NCBI GenBank assembly: GCA_033961575.1
Contig: CM066734.1
Span: 86,016,501 to 86,080,500, forward strand
Direction of reading: 5' to 3'
DNA: 64,000 bases
Source: Aselliscus stoliczkanus
Taxonomy: Eukaryota; Chordata; Mammalia; Chiroptera; Hipposideridae
The notes beneath the pieces were generated by a model that saw only the letters and a list, made by a program, of their open reading frames with translations, was not told the DNA's origin and made no database searches. This document shows, one piece after another, positions 12,665 through 24,717 of this stretch (the first letter of the stretch is position 1; the number at the start of each line of letters is the position of its first letter). The position numbers and the translations under genes were made by a program.

Positions 12665-13050
12665 ATAGATTCATTTGAAATATAGTATTGGAGGAGAGCT
12701 CTATGGATACCCTAAACCACTAGAAAAATGAACAAATTTTGGTCCTAGAGCAAATTAAGCCTGAAACATCGCTTGAGGCAAAAGTGACAAAACTGAAGCT
12801 GTCCTATTTCAGGCACATCACAAGGAGGCAGAGTTCTTTAGAAAGGACAACCATGTTGGGAAAAATAGAAGATAGTAGGAAAAAAGGAAGACAAAATATG
12901 GGATGGGCTGACTCCATAAAAGAAAGCAGAGGCGTTAGACTACAGATGCGGAGCAGGGCTGTTGAGGACAGGACATGTGGACATCACTCATTCATAAGGT
13001 TGCCAGGGGTCAGAGCTGGTTCAACATTATGTAACACACACAGATTCATT
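12665..13050 (+). mobile_element. RTE/BovB-like LINE 3' fragment
   Basis: A frame of about 110 codons from 12739 reads LEAKVTKLKLSYFRHITRRQ, then TTMLGKIEDSRKKGRQNMGW and ADSIKES, then a VEDRT element. This order (LEAK..TKLKLSYFGHI.RR, MLGK.EG.R..GR, W.DSI, V.DR) is the C-terminal end of RTE-clade reverse transcriptases as in BovB. The frame is open throughout, with typical 3' text (CATAAGGTTGCCAGGGGTCA). The 5' end is lost. Which RTE family it is cannot be settled by eye. Confidence 0.7.
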
Positions 13051-13094
13051 TCTTGGACACCACATAACTGAAACGATATAGTATTTAAACTTTT

Positions 13095-13890
13095 GTGCCT
13101 GACTGCTTTCACTTAAAATAGCGATTTTGAGGTTCAGCCATGTTATTGTATGTATCATTCTTCTCTATTGCTGAGTAGCATTCCGCTATTCAAATATATC
13201 AGAATTTGTTTATCTATTCCTATGTTGAAGGACATTGGGTTGTTTCCAGTTAGGGGTGATTGTGTTTATGCTTGCTATGAATAACCTTGTACAGATTATT
13301 CTCTTCAGTAAACACATAGCAGTGGAATTGCTGGGTCACGAGTTAGAATATATTTAGTTATATTAAAAAACCTGTAAACCATGCTCCAAATAATTGCACC
13401 ATTTTACACTCCCACCAGCAATGAAGGCAAGACTAACTGTTCTGCATCATTACCAACATTTTGTGTTGTCAGTCTTTTCAATTTTAGCTATTCTGACAGG
13501 TGTGCAATAGTATCTCATTGTGGTTTTAATTTTCATTTCTTTGATGACTAATGATATTGTGTAACTTTTCATTCATGTATTGGCCATTCATATATTGTGT
13601 ACAATGTCTTTTCAAGTCTTTGCCTGCTATTTTATTGGGTTGTTCATTTTTGTGCTGTCGGTCTGATTTTATTCTTTATATATTCCAGATACAAACTCTT
13701 TGTCAGATATATATGCCATAAATATATTTTTCTAATCTGTGGCTTGTCTATTCATTTTCTTTCTTAATAATAAGTTTTGAGATTCAGAAATTTGAAGAAA
13801 TTCAAAATATCAATTACTTTCTTTTATGGTTTAGAGATTTTTGTGTCCTATCAGAAGATCTTTGCCCATGCAAAGATCTTAAATAATTTT
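13095..13890 (-). mobile_element. L1 LINE fragment, ORF2 C-terminal region, antisense
   Basis: CTTCTCTATTGCTGAGTAGC, ACATTGGGTTGTTTCCAGTT, TTACACTCCCACCAGCAATG and GACAGGTGTGCAATAGTATC are reverse complements of the end of L1 ORF2. It continues to TTTGTCAGATATATATGCC. Diverged and with several stops. Confidence 0.88.
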
Positions 13891-14539
13891 TACACATTTT
13901 TCTTTTAGAACAGAATAGTATAATAGAACTTTCTTTGCTGATGAAACTTTCTACCACAACTACACTATCCAATGCAGTAGCCTCTAGGCATATTAAGCAT
14001 TTTAAATATGCTTAGTATGATTGAGGAACTGATTTCTAAATGTTATTTAACTTAAGTAAACACCTGCTGCAGCAAGATTTGTTAAAAAGACTTTCCTTTC
14101 TCCCTTAGATTGATTTGGCACCTTGGTGGAAAAATCAAGTGACTATGTAAGCGTGGATGAGAAAAAAGATTTTTCATGAACTATATAAACATTGAATAAT
14201 TATTCATTTAGCACTTTTATGTGTTAGGCAGTATGCTAAGACATGGGGAAATAAAGGGTCCTTCATTGAAGATTCAATCAAGACACTATTATCCCTGGTG
14301 TCATTAAGATCTTAGTGCAGTTAGGAACACATGGCAGTCACCTGGGATTGCAATACGGTAGGGAAAATAAAAGTGCCTTGGAAATATGCAGAAGGGGCAA
14401 AAGTTATGGGATTTGTGGACAAAAGACAAAAGGCTTCCTTAGAGCAATTAGTATCTAACTGAAGGCTGAATAAAAGGTAGTCAATGAGTGATAAAATGTG
14501 TTTCAGACAAAAGAAGAGAAAGAAAAGCATCTAAGGAAA

Positions 14540-14770
14540 AATAATGTTTGCATGCTTACAATTAATCAAACATGGTGCTTCTACATGAGTTATTTTAGTT
14601 AACCTTCACAACAACATACTGAGACACAATAATACCACTATCTTGTCAACAAGTAAATTGAGGCAATCAAAGATTAACTAACTTTTCAAGCATACATGTA
14701 ATACGTAGAACTACCAAGATTTGAATACAGGCTGTCACTCCAAATGCTAAGCTTTTACCCACTACTCAAT
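14540..14770 (+). repeat. MIR-like SINE fragment
   Basis: GTTAACCTTCACAACAACAT, AACAAGTAAATTGAGGCAAT, AAGATTTGAATACAGGCTGT and CACTCCAAATGCTAAGCTTT follow the MIR order on the + strand. Confidence 0.7.
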
Positions 14771-14984
14771 ATGCACATATCATTTGATATTTATTTTATT
14801 ATCCTGTATTAGTTTATTTTATTTTAAATGTTTTAACAGTCAGCATGCCATGAATTAAGTCTCTAGAACTTATTCATCTTATAAATGAAAGTTTAAACTC
14901 TTTGACAAACATTTCCCCATTTTCCCTACCCTAACTCCTAGCAACTACCATTCTACTCTCTGTTGCTATGAGTTCATCTTTTTC

Positions 14985-15183
14985 TTTTTTTTCTTTAATT
15001 TTTTATTATTAGTTTCAGGTGTACAAAACAATGCAATAGCTATGTTTTTCACCCCTCACAAAGTAACTATCCCCTCTCTCCCAAACCACCACCTCCTCTG
15101 CCCCCGATATCATACATATCTATTACAATTCCATTGACTCCACTCCCTACAGTACTACACATCCTTGACCATATATATATGTA

Positions 15184-15215
<32 letters not shown>

Positions 15216-15711
15216 GTTGCCATATAATATTATTCAATATTATTCAATATTATTCAATGGCAGCTTCAGATGCACCGTCCATGAAGTGGTCTTCCTAAAA
15301 AGACATGAGTCCATCTGGCCCCCTAAAAAATATTTACAACATTATTGATTATATTCCCCAAACTGTCTTTCCTATCCCTGTGGCAATATTGAAGTTGTCT
15401 CATCCCTTCCCCTCTTCTCCCTCGTCCCCATTGCCCCTCCCATCTAGCAATCATCTGTTTTTCCTCTGTGTCTCTGAGACTATTTCTGTTTACATTGCTC
15501 GTTCATTCAGTTCTTTAGATTCCACATATAAGTGAGATCATATGGTATTTGTCTTTCTCTGACTGACTTATTTCACTTAGCATAATATTCTCTAGGTCCA
15601 TCCATATCGTTGCAAATGGTACAGTTTCATTCTTCTTTACAGCGGAGTAATACTCCATTGTATAAATGTACCACAGTTTCTTAATCCAATCGTCTACCGA
15701 TGGGCACTAAA
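14985..15711 (-). mobile_element. L1 LINE 3' end, 5'-truncated, antisense
   Basis: From the T-rich start (3' end of the element) through AGTTTCAGGTGTACAAAACA, the 3' UTR, and then CCATTGTATAAATGTACCAC and TAATCCAATCGTCTACCGAT, which are reverse complements of ORF2 end text (YTMEYYS, WIKKLW). Truncated at about 15711. Relatively young by conservation. The 3' UTR includes an AT-repeat at 15172-15216. Confidence 0.9.
15172..15257. repeat. (TA)n tract and 10-bp tandem repeat
   Basis: TA-rich stretch 15172-15216, then AATATTATTC three times at 15225-15257. Both are inside the antisense L1 3' UTR. Confidence 0.85.
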
Positions 15712-15719
15712 CATTGGTC

Positions 15720-16595
15720 AAATCTTTTAACTTGAGTCAAGTCAGTATCACACTTGCAGTTTGAATTTAGTCCTTCCTCATTCCCCTTATTCACACTTTG
15801 ACACTGTGATGAAAGTTCCGAAGGGTTTAATTCTAAGGACAAGGCCATATTTCAGCCCACAGCAAGAAAAAAAACCAGTTCAGAGAGTATATAATGAGTC
15901 CCCAAGTTATCAAGAGCTGGTTGTAATAAACTAAGAATAGCGTATAACTCACTTCCAAGTCGTTGGTGTTGGCTCTATAGTGCTGACAACAGGGAAAGTA
16001 AACAGTCAACAAAATGGTTATGACTCAGACACAGTCCACAGAATGTTTACAGAAAGCCAAGACTGTCTCTTTCTTAGTATCCCACATAGTTCCTCTTTAT
16101 GTTAAGTTCCTTTTGAAGTCAATTGAAGCTCTGTGATGGAAATGCTTTAAGAAACATGTAGGAAAAAAGTAGTAAATGTGAAAAACAGTGGTTTAAATAA
16201 TAGTCATTTGGGAAAAAATATTACATCTGATTAGGAATCTATCTCAAATGATTTTCTAATATCAGGCAGGTGACAATCAATTATACTGAAGTTAGAGAGT
16301 GGATATCCAAGTGTTCTTTCTTTTTTAACACTCCCTTTGTATAATTACATATAAATATGCTTTTAGTTGAATATAATATTTGATAAAATGGAAAAAATGC
16401 ATCATAGCACATTTCCTATTTAAAGATATATCAAGAAATTTTAATTCTGCCCTCCTGCATTTCATTGTTGGCATTATTAAACTTCTTTATTTGTTGCACT
16501 AAAATTTTACTGTAAAACTTAAATTTACTTACGCTTGAAAGTGTTAACAGATCATATGAGAATAGAATGCCAATCTTCTACTTAATTTAAAAACA
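15720..16595. other. Intergenic, nothing recognised
   Basis: No gene or confident repeat seen. Confidence 0.55.
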
Positions 16596-16602
16596 ATATG
16601 TA

Positions 16603-16711
16603 GGGGCTGGTCGAGTGGCACGGTGGTTAAACGCTGGCTTGGGAACCAGCAGCCCCGGTTCGGGTCCCATATGTGAGGGCCAGTGATACTGCCCTCAAAA
16701 AAAAAACAAAC
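16603..16711 (+). mobile_element. tRNA-derived SINE copy 4
   Basis: GGGGCTGGTCGAGTGGCACG start, TGGCTTGGGAACCAGCAGCC (one base of the usual loop is missing), B-box-like GGTTCGGGTCC and a tail of A with ACAAA. Duplication ACAATATGTA at 16593-16602 and CAATATGTA at 16712-16720. Confidence 0.93.
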
Positions 16712-17005
16712 CAATATGTAAAATTCATAACCATATATCTTAAGAGAAACCTCCTAAAAACTTTCACAGAGATAAATAAAAGTGTGCTAAAAAGAGTGAG
16801 AGTCAGATTAATAATGTTGAATTTCCCAGCAGCAGCACTAAGCATTGGAAGGCAATGAAGTAGTGACTATACTGTTCTTAGTAGAATAATTTGAAACTAG
16901 AATGTGATACACAGCCAACTATCAATCACATGTAAAAGAAAATACATTTTAAGATGTATAAGAGCTTGGAAAATTAACAGCTCACACACTCTATGTCAAA
17001 AAGTT

Positions 17006-17105
17006 TATGTGACATAGATAATGTATTATAGAATTGTGCACTTGAAATGTATATAATTTTACTAACTAATGTCACCTCAAAAATTTAATTTTTAAAAAGA
17101 AAAAA
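17006..17105 (+). mobile_element. L1 LINE 3' tail fragment
   Basis: ATAGAATTGTGCACTTGAAA, TGTATATAATTTTACTAACT and AATGTCACCTCAAAAATTTA, then an A-rich tail, match the last 100 bp of L1 3' UTRs. The 5' part is not recognisable. Confidence 0.65.
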
Positions 17106-17109
17106 AAAG

Positions 17110-19020
17110 TTTATGTGAGAAGATACTCCAGGAAAGAAAAAAGTAATGGGAGAACATGAACAAGAATGACACATGGTATAAGACAGAGTGGCAGAGAATA
17201 CAACTCACAAAAAAACAAAGGAAACTAAATAGGAAGACTCTTGGAGATGAACTGATAGACAGAGATGCTTTGGAAAATTCTCCTTTGAGCACTATAATTT
17301 AAATGACATCTTTCTCCGCAGATGCAATGTACTACTTGGTTCAATATATTGCAAATGCTAGATATTAATTTTACATTCTTAAATCATCTATTTAAAAAAG
17401 CAAAATGACAGTAATTATAGCAATAGAATAAGATGTTAGAGTTACAAACTAGGGTAAAACTAATGTAATGAAATAACTATGGGAAAGAGATTCGGAAGTA
17501 AAAAGGTGAAAAGCGAAGAAATGAAAAAGAGTAAAGCAAGCTCATTTCTATTTTTTACTTAGATGTAGTCAATGTTTCTATGTAAAGCCAATAAATCCAA
17601 AACAGTGTTTTAAGTACATTGTTTAAAGTCATAAAAGCAATTGAATAAAGAAAGCTACAATTATACTATAATTTACAACAACTGAGAACCAAATGAGATT
17701 GGGAGACAGTGCTAGGTATTACATTGTTTTCCGTCACTGGGGGAACTTAATACTGTCTAAAACTGATAAATCAAGAATAGAGCTACCACTGTATTATATA
17801 ATGTTATAATAAACACTGGAAGAACCGAAAACAAATGGATACCAGTGATTACATCTAAGAAAGGGCACTGGGGGAAGCAGCAGTAGAGACAGAGGACCTT
17901 TCCAAATTATATACACACTTTTACTCTTGATTTGATTTAATCATGTTCAATAATTACTTCAAAAATTTAACAATGAAATGAATAAAACAACTTGTTTTAA
18001 ATTCTATGACCTAGTTAGTTATTTTTGTTCATTGATATTCCAAAAGTAATTTAAGAAGGCTCAACTTTATGAGGTTAGTTTTTGTTTGTTTTATATTTAT
18101 TGAAAGGTTTTTTTCTTTCATAAACAAAACATTTGAATTTATTTTTCCAAGATATGCTTTGGACATCTTGAGAATATAAGGAGTTGAAGGGAAAATGTCC
18201 TTAAAACAAATACATGGTTGCTACAAGACAACATGTTAATGATTTAGGAGATGTCAGACAATCGCATCCTCGTTCTCCTACTCCACCTCAACATTCCTTG
18301 TGTTGAGTAGAAGGCAGATCAACGTTAGATAACATACACCTAAGCTTTCATATGCAGGATATGTCAATATTCCCTGTTATTCTATACTATTCTCAATATT
18401 ATTCTGTACTAGGATTTGCCTTTCTCATGTGGAAATCTTTAAAAATATATTCATCTTGCACTGTGAAAGTTGTTCTTCAGTTCCTTCTACAAAATTTTAA
18501 GGAATAATCTTAGAGGTTTCCAATGCAGCCTTCAAGTCCCTGAACCATATGTGTCATTTGCAAACTGTACGTATATTGAGAACTCTTGAATTCATGAAGT
18601 GTACAATGTATGTTAAAGTCTCTGGAATGACTCATGTTTAACAAAACTGCTACAGCAAGTTCATGGTAGGTTAACAGTCTTTCTCCAAACATGAGGAAAC
18701 AAAGCAAGGTGATGTCATAGAGGATCAAGTCCAGAGGAGTGCCACTGACTGCCTGGGCTCTGGTTTCCTGTCTGTTTATGTGGCTTGTGACAAAGAAAAG
18801 AGATCAAAGAAGAGTATTTGTTGTCATAAGGATGAGAAATCAAATATATCTTATGAGTTAGATCTACTTCATCGAAATTTTGTAAGGCTGCTGACAGAGG
18901 TCCAGATAGCTAATAGAGCTCTATCAGCAACTAGTCCCTGGCTCCTGATTAAATGCAGGCCTTTGCAAATGTGGTTCCCTTCTCCTGTGCTCTAGCACTC
19001 TCCTCACCCTCACCCCTACT
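17110..19020. other. Intergenic, no confident feature
   Basis: AT-rich. A possible old L1 3' UTR piece near 17820-17940 is too weak to call. Confidence 0.5.
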
Positions 19021-19375
19021 CTCACAATAGACTTCTGTACACAGTCACCTACTCTTCATCTAACTAGCCCAACTCATCCTTCCCAGATGTCATTTCTCCC
19101 AGGAAGCCTCGCTGAGTCTCCAAAGTCTAGGGTACCCTCCCACATGCTGTCGATCTTAGAGTACCATGTCATTTCCTTAGTATCATGCCACTTATCACAA
19201 TGCATTGCAATTGTCATGTGTATCTATTTCTGCAATTTAAACTGTTTAAAAGAATGGCCTTGTTCATTTTTGTATCCCTAGGGACTGTGACAATGCCTGA
19301 GATACAATAGGTAATATGTAATAATACATAACACCTAACAATATGTAACAGGAGTTAAATGAATGAATAAATGAT
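19020..19375 (+). repeat. L2-like LINE 3' fragment
   Basis: TCATTTCTCCCAGGAAGCCT, GTATCATGCCACTTATCACA, TTTTTGTATCCCTAGGGACT and AATGAATGAATAAATGA follow the L2 ORF2-end/3' UTR order. Confidence 0.75.
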
Positions 19376-19944
19376 TTGTAGGTTCATGGCTATTCTTGAA
19401 TGACAAAGCTGACTTTCAGAGGTGTTCCAACCAAACTTTCACAGAGTGCAGGTGGAAATCCAGATGGCATTTTTGTAATTTACAGTGAAAATTATGGTTG
19501 CTGATGTGTCTGGTTATAGGAATCCTTCTAGTCTGCACTGATATTGGACAACTAGAGAGGAAGACAAATTCTAATCAGAAGGTGGCAATGGCATTAAACT
19601 AAATGAGATTGATATATCTACTTTTTTTAATATCACTATGTCAGCTATCAGAATAAAAGAGATGGGATCCTTGGGCCAGAGGAGTCCCTTCATGGAAATG
19701 TTTCAGAAGAACAAATCCAACTTTAACTTTATTGAATATCCCTTCTGACTGGGAATTTGTCCTTCGGTTTTTTTTTTTAAACAGTCAATGTCTTGTAGGC
19801 CTATAAACATTTTGATCTCTACAAGGTTTCACATAGCTGCTTAGCTCTATTAGTTATAAATTCAGAGGTCAGTTTATTTTTAGGTTCTTTTACACTATGG
19901 TATTACTAGCATTTCAGTTTATCAAGCAGTTAATTTCCATTTTA

Positions 19945-20210
19945 AAATTTTGTTGAGCACCTACTGTATGCCTGGTGCTATGTTAACCATTATATGTTAA
20001 TAGTAACTAAATGCATGGGTTTGGGGTCAAAGAGACCTAAGTTTGGATCCCACCTCTATCAAATAAATGTGTGACTTCCAGCAAGTTATTTGAACCCTCA
20101 TTTTCCTCATCTGTTACATAGCAATGATTTTATTGGGTTTTATAAAGATTAAATTCGGTGAAATCTAAAAATGCTCTGAACATAAACTCTCAATAAATGT
20201 TATCTAAATT
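19945..20210 (+). repeat. MIR-like SINE fragment
   Basis: GGGTTTGGGGTCAAAGAGAC, CTAAGTTTGGATCCCACCTC, ATTTTCCTCATCTGTTACAT and CTCAATAAATGTTATC are typical MIR words in order. The start at 19945 may belong to a neighbouring old repeat. Confidence 0.75.
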
Positions 20211-21545
20211 ATATGATAATATTTACAACTTGAAGACACTCTTTCCAGTCAGAGGCACCTTTTACTGTAAAGGAAATGGAAACCCAAACTAATAGTTTCA
20301 GAATTAACAATAAATTATCAGTATTATTATTCTTTTTCTAATGTAGGAAACACAATGGATTCTTATCTCAGGACCTGTATACAACGATAAATACTATTAT
20401 TTACTAAGATCATCCCATGCATATAGAATTGTACTAGGAATTAAGGGCGATGGAAAGATGAAGAAAATATATCCCAGTCCCTATTCTCACAAATTTTCCA
20501 TGTTGGATATAATTAATTTTCATTCTTAGCTTTGGTAATCATATTAAACTAATCACTACACCATTTTCTTATGTGAAAAAGTTAATTTAAAAAATTGTAT
20601 AAGTTGAGAGACCCAAGGTAGTGGAATAGGTAAACATTGTGCCTGCTTCCTTCCATGAACACATTAAAGTTACAACTAAATTATAGATCAACCTGGAGAA
20701 CCATCTGAAGTGTGGCTGAACAGAAGTTTTATAACTAAGGATATAAAACAGAAGGCACGTCAAAAGTGGTAGGAAAGGTGGAGATGCAAAACGAGCTGGT
20801 CCCACACACAGGTGTGGTAGATGAAAACTGGGATGAATACCTCTGTGGAGAAGGTTACCCACAGAGGAGCAAAGCACCCAAGACCCACTCCAGGCTCCCC
20901 AGCCCAGAGTACTGATACCAGGAAGAGCGGCCCCCACAACAACTAACTGTGAAAAACAGTGGGGATTCCAACCATCCAGGTGGGACAGAAGGCTATGAGA
21001 AACCCCGATATCCTCTTAAACGGCCTGTGCACTGACTAACTCACTCGCAATCACTCACCTTGAGCTCCAGTGACGGGATGGTGACTGAAAAGACATCAGA
21101 GGCATATGAGGAGCAGACTGAGGTATGTGGCTTCAAAACCAGGGCTGGAGGATGGTCTCAATTATCCTGTGAGGGGTCTGCCTGCCATTCAGTTGGCAGG
21201 AAGCCACCATCTTTAATTAGTAAGGCCTTCCCCCTATACTTACAGCCAAATCTGAATCTGATTGGTCTGGTGAGCTGTGCTGACTCACTGGGATCCTGCC
21301 CTATCCAACACCCCCAACACTGGAGGCACTTTCTCCAAAAGCAGCCAACCCCACCTGTATTGCATTGTTTCTCATAGTCCATAGGCTCCAAGCAGTAACA
21401 ACTGACCTTGGTGTGCTCTGAGACTTTTGCTGAGTTGCTGCAGGCTCAGCACTGGCACCAAACCAGAGTCTACATTAACCTGGTCACCAAAACACTTCCC
21501 ACTGTAGGGACTCCCTGAAACCCTGCATCACCCAACTTGCATACC

Positions 21546-21590
21546 CCACGAGGCTTTATCAGCATACCTCATGAGGCTTTATCAGCAGCT
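21546..21590 (+). repeat. Short tandem duplication (~24 bp) in the L1-like 5' region
   Basis: CACGAGGCTTTATCAGCATA is followed by CATGAGGCTTTATCAGCAG at 21568, one tandem copy of a unit of about 24 bp. Confidence 0.7.
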
Positions 21591-23324
21591 GAACTTTAGG
21601 AGAGCTGACAGGTAGCAGCATGATTTGGGGTGTCCTGGATTTTTGCAGAGCTACCCCAGGCCCAATGTTAGTGACAGCCATCCTCAGTTTGCAGCACGGC
21701 CTCTCCTATGTGCCTCCAAGTTTAGCACAGGCAGCGAAAAACCACGGATCACTTTGTAGCTCCTGCCAGGTAGCCCTCAGCCAGTTACAGGCAGTGGGTA
21801 AACTGGGCCTGCACCAAGAGGCCCAGAACCAACATACCTGGAGGTTGGCTTTAGACCATAGCAAAGCACTGCCAAATTAGCCCCACAAGCAGCACACACA
21901 AAGGGTGATCTCAACAGTCAACACAGCCTGCTAGGGCAAATCCCACTCAGTGGGGTAAGCCCACTGAGCCTATATGCTGTGGATGTGGCCAAACCCCACA
22001 GCCAAGCAGCCTGAGGCTCAATCCCACCCACTGATGTACCAATAGCAATCAAGGATCAACTATAAGAGGAGGACACACACAACCCACATAAAGGACACTC
22101 CTGGAGCACCCAGAGCAGGTGACCAGGGAGACTATGCCAGGGTCCCACAGGGCACCTACTACATAAGGCCACAGGGCCAAGATTGGGAAACATAGAAAAT
22201 CTACCTCACACATAGAAACAAAAACAGGGAGGCAGCCAAAATGAGAAAACAAAGAAAAGCATCCTAAATGGAAGAACAGGAGAAAACTCCAGAAAAACAA
22301 ACAAAGAAAAACAAAAAAACTAAATGAAATGGATGCAGCAACCTAACAGATACAGAGTTCAAAACAATGGTTATAAGAATGCTCAAGGAACTTAGTGAGA
22401 ATTTCAACAAAGAGATGGCAAGCATAAAAAGGGACATAGAAACCATAAAAAAGAACCCGTCAGGAATGAAGAATACAATAACTGAAATGAAGAATGCACT
22501 AAAAGGAATCACCAACAGACTACATGAAGCAGAGGATCAAATCAGCAATTTGGAAGACAACATGGCAAAACATACCCAATCAGAAGAGTAAAAAGAAAAA
22601 TGATTCCAAAACAATGAGGATAGTTTAAGAACCTCTGGGACAACATCAAGTATTAGCAACATTTGCATCATGGGGGTACCAGAAGGAGAAAAGAGAAAGC
22701 AAGGGATTGAGAACTTATTTGAAGAAATAGTGACTGAAAACTTTCCTAACCTGGTGAAGGAAATAGACATACAAGCTCAGAAAACACACAGAGTCCCAAA
22801 CAAAAAGAACCCAAATGGCCCAACCATGACACATTATAATTAAAATACCAAAGGTTAAAAACAAAAAGAGAATACTGAAAGCAGAAAGAGAAAGGCAACT
22901 AGTAACTTATAATGAGGCTCCCATAAGATTGCCAGTTGATTTCTTAACAGAAACTTTGCAGGCCAGAAAAGATTTGCACAAAATATTCAATGTGATAAAA
23001 AGCTAGGACCCACACCCAAGAGTAGTCTATCCAGAAAGGTTATCATTTAAAATCTAAGAACAAAAAAACTTCTTCTAAGACAAGAAAAAACTAAAAGGGT
23101 TCATCACCACCAAACCAGTATTACAAGGAATGTTAGAGGGCTTTCTTTAAGATGGAAAAATAAATAAAAATAAAAATTATGTATAATAAAATGGTAATAA
23201 CTGCATGTCTTTCAATACTACTTTCAATATAAATGGATCAGATGCACCAATCAAAAGACATAGAAGGGCTGAATGGATAAGAAAACAAACCCTTACACAT
23301 GCTACGTACAAGAGGACCACTTCA

Positions 23325-23325
<1 letters not shown>

Positions 23326-23370
<45 letters not shown>
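23326..23370. repeat. (AC)n microsatellite
   Basis: About 22 uninterrupted CA units. They arise within the endonuclease-coding part of the L1-like element, at the position where a DTH codon trio is normally found. Confidence 0.97.
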
Positions 23371-23372
<2 letters not shown>

Positions 23373-23660
23373 TGGAAAGTAAAAAGATGCCAGAAGATAC
23401 TTCATGAAAATGAAAACAAATAAAAAAAGCTGAGGTGGCCATGCTATACTCGACAATATAGACTTTAAAACAAATGCTATAACAAGGGACAACAAAGGAC
23501 CCCGTAATCACACTTCTGGGTATTTATCCAAAGAAACCCAAAATGCTACTTTGAGGGGATGTGTGCATCCATATGTCCACTGCAGCATTGTGTACAATGG
23601 CCATGATGTGGAGGCAGCCTGGGTGTACATTGATGAATGAGTGGACAAAGAGAAGGTGGT

Positions 23661-23765
23661 GGGGCCGGCCAAGTGGCGTGGTGGTTAAGCGCTGGCTTTG
23701 GAAGCCAGCAGCCCCGGTTCGGATCCCACATATGAGGTCCAGTGACTGCCCTCAAAAAAAAAAAA
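23661..23765 (+). mobile_element. tRNA-derived SINE copy 5, nested in the L1-like element
   Basis: GGGGCCGGCCAAGTGGCGTG start, GCTTTGGAAGCCAG stem-loop, B-box-like GGTTCGGATCC, poly(A). A perfect 14-bp duplication AAAGAGAAGGTGGT occurs at 23647-23660 and 23766-23779. The perfect duplication and insertion within the L1-like element show it is younger than its host. Confidence 0.96.
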
Positions 23766-24268
23766 AAAGAGAAGGTGGTACATATATACAAGGAGATATT
23801 GCTGTGCCAAGGAGGGGAATGGGTTCCTGCCATCTGCAGAGGCATGGATGGACCTGGAGGGTGTTGTGCTGAGTAAAATAAAGGTATATGTCAGGCAGAG
23901 AAAGACAGATTCAATGTGATTTCATTTATATGTAGAATCTAAAGAACAAAATAAACTAACAGAAACAAACTCATACATACAGAGAACATTTTGATGGTTT
24001 CCAGATGGGAGGGGGTTGGGAGTATGGGTGGAAAAAGGGAAAGGATTAATCAGTATAAACTGGTTGTTACAAAGTGGTCATAGGATGTAGGGTATAGCAT
24101 ATGTAATATAGTCAATAATATTGTAATAACTATGCATGATGCCAGGTGGGTGTTAGACTAGTCAGGAGGGTCACTTCTTAAATTATCAGTATATAAATGT
24201 CTAACCACTATGATGTATTGAAATTATTATAAAATAATATAGAATGTTAACTGTAATTGAAAAATTAA

Positions 24269-24535
24269 AAGGGGGGAAGGTGAAGGGCAATAAGGGGTCC
24301 AAATTTCCAGGTATAAATCAAGTAAGCCACAAGGATGCAACATACAGCATGGGGAATATAGACAATAATATTGTGATAGTGTGGTATGGTATCAGATGGT
24401 TGCTGGACTTAACCATGGTGATCACTTCTTTAGGTATATAAATGTTGAACAACTATGATACACCCCTGAAACTAATATAATATTGTATGTTAGCTATATT
24501 TTTAATAAAAATCTTGCAAATAAAATAAATAAAAT
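24269..24535 (+). mobile_element. Second L1 3' tail directly behind the L1-like element
   Basis: CAAGGATGCAACATACAGCA, CAATAATATTGTGATAGTGT, ACCATGGTGATCACTTCTTT and GATACACCCCTGAAACTAAT are L1 3'-end words. The same module, diverged, ends the preceding element at 24090-24268, so two 3' tails are in tandem. Confidence 0.8.
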
Positions 24536-24548
24536 TTTAAGGAAATAG

Positions 24549-24717
24549 CTGTATTAAAATTACACTGATAGTAACCACTCTGAGCATCTCTTGCAATTGC
24601 AGAAGTCAAACGTGACTTGTATTCATCTTTTGTTATCAGTATATATTGACTATTACAATTATAATACAGTTTTTTTTCCTGTCTTAAAATGTGTATACAT
24701 TTTTTTGGCACTTTCTG
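24549..24717 (-). mobile_element. Mariner-like element fragment
   Basis: The right end (reverse strand CAGAAAGTGCCAAAAAAATG, then TATACACATTTTAAGACAGG) is followed by TA at 24718-24719. It shares the final 55 bp with the MITE at 7677-7887. The other inverted end is missing. No transposase frame. Confidence 0.65.

Larger units (their letters stand above)
20595..24268 (+). mobile_element. Long L1/HAL1-like element with ORF1 and a large ORF2 deletion
   Basis: The 5' UTR-like text at 20600-20900 (TACAACTAAATTATAGATCA, AAAACGAGCTGGTCCCACAC) leads to ORF1-like reading at about 22367-22990. This has a coiled-coil-like stretch (NKEMASIKRDIETIKKN), then NFPNLVKEIDIQ and LTETLQARKDLHKIFNV. A start of ORF2 endonuclease (NINGSDAPIKRHRRAEWIRK, 23227-23290) follows. 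Then the text jumps, near 23490, to ORF2 C-terminal text and the 3' UTR. ORF1 and ORF2 carry stops. It is interrupted by (AC)n at 23326 and SINE copy 5. This layout recalls half-L1 (HAL1) elements, but an internal deletion of an L1 is equally possible. Confidence 0.75.
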
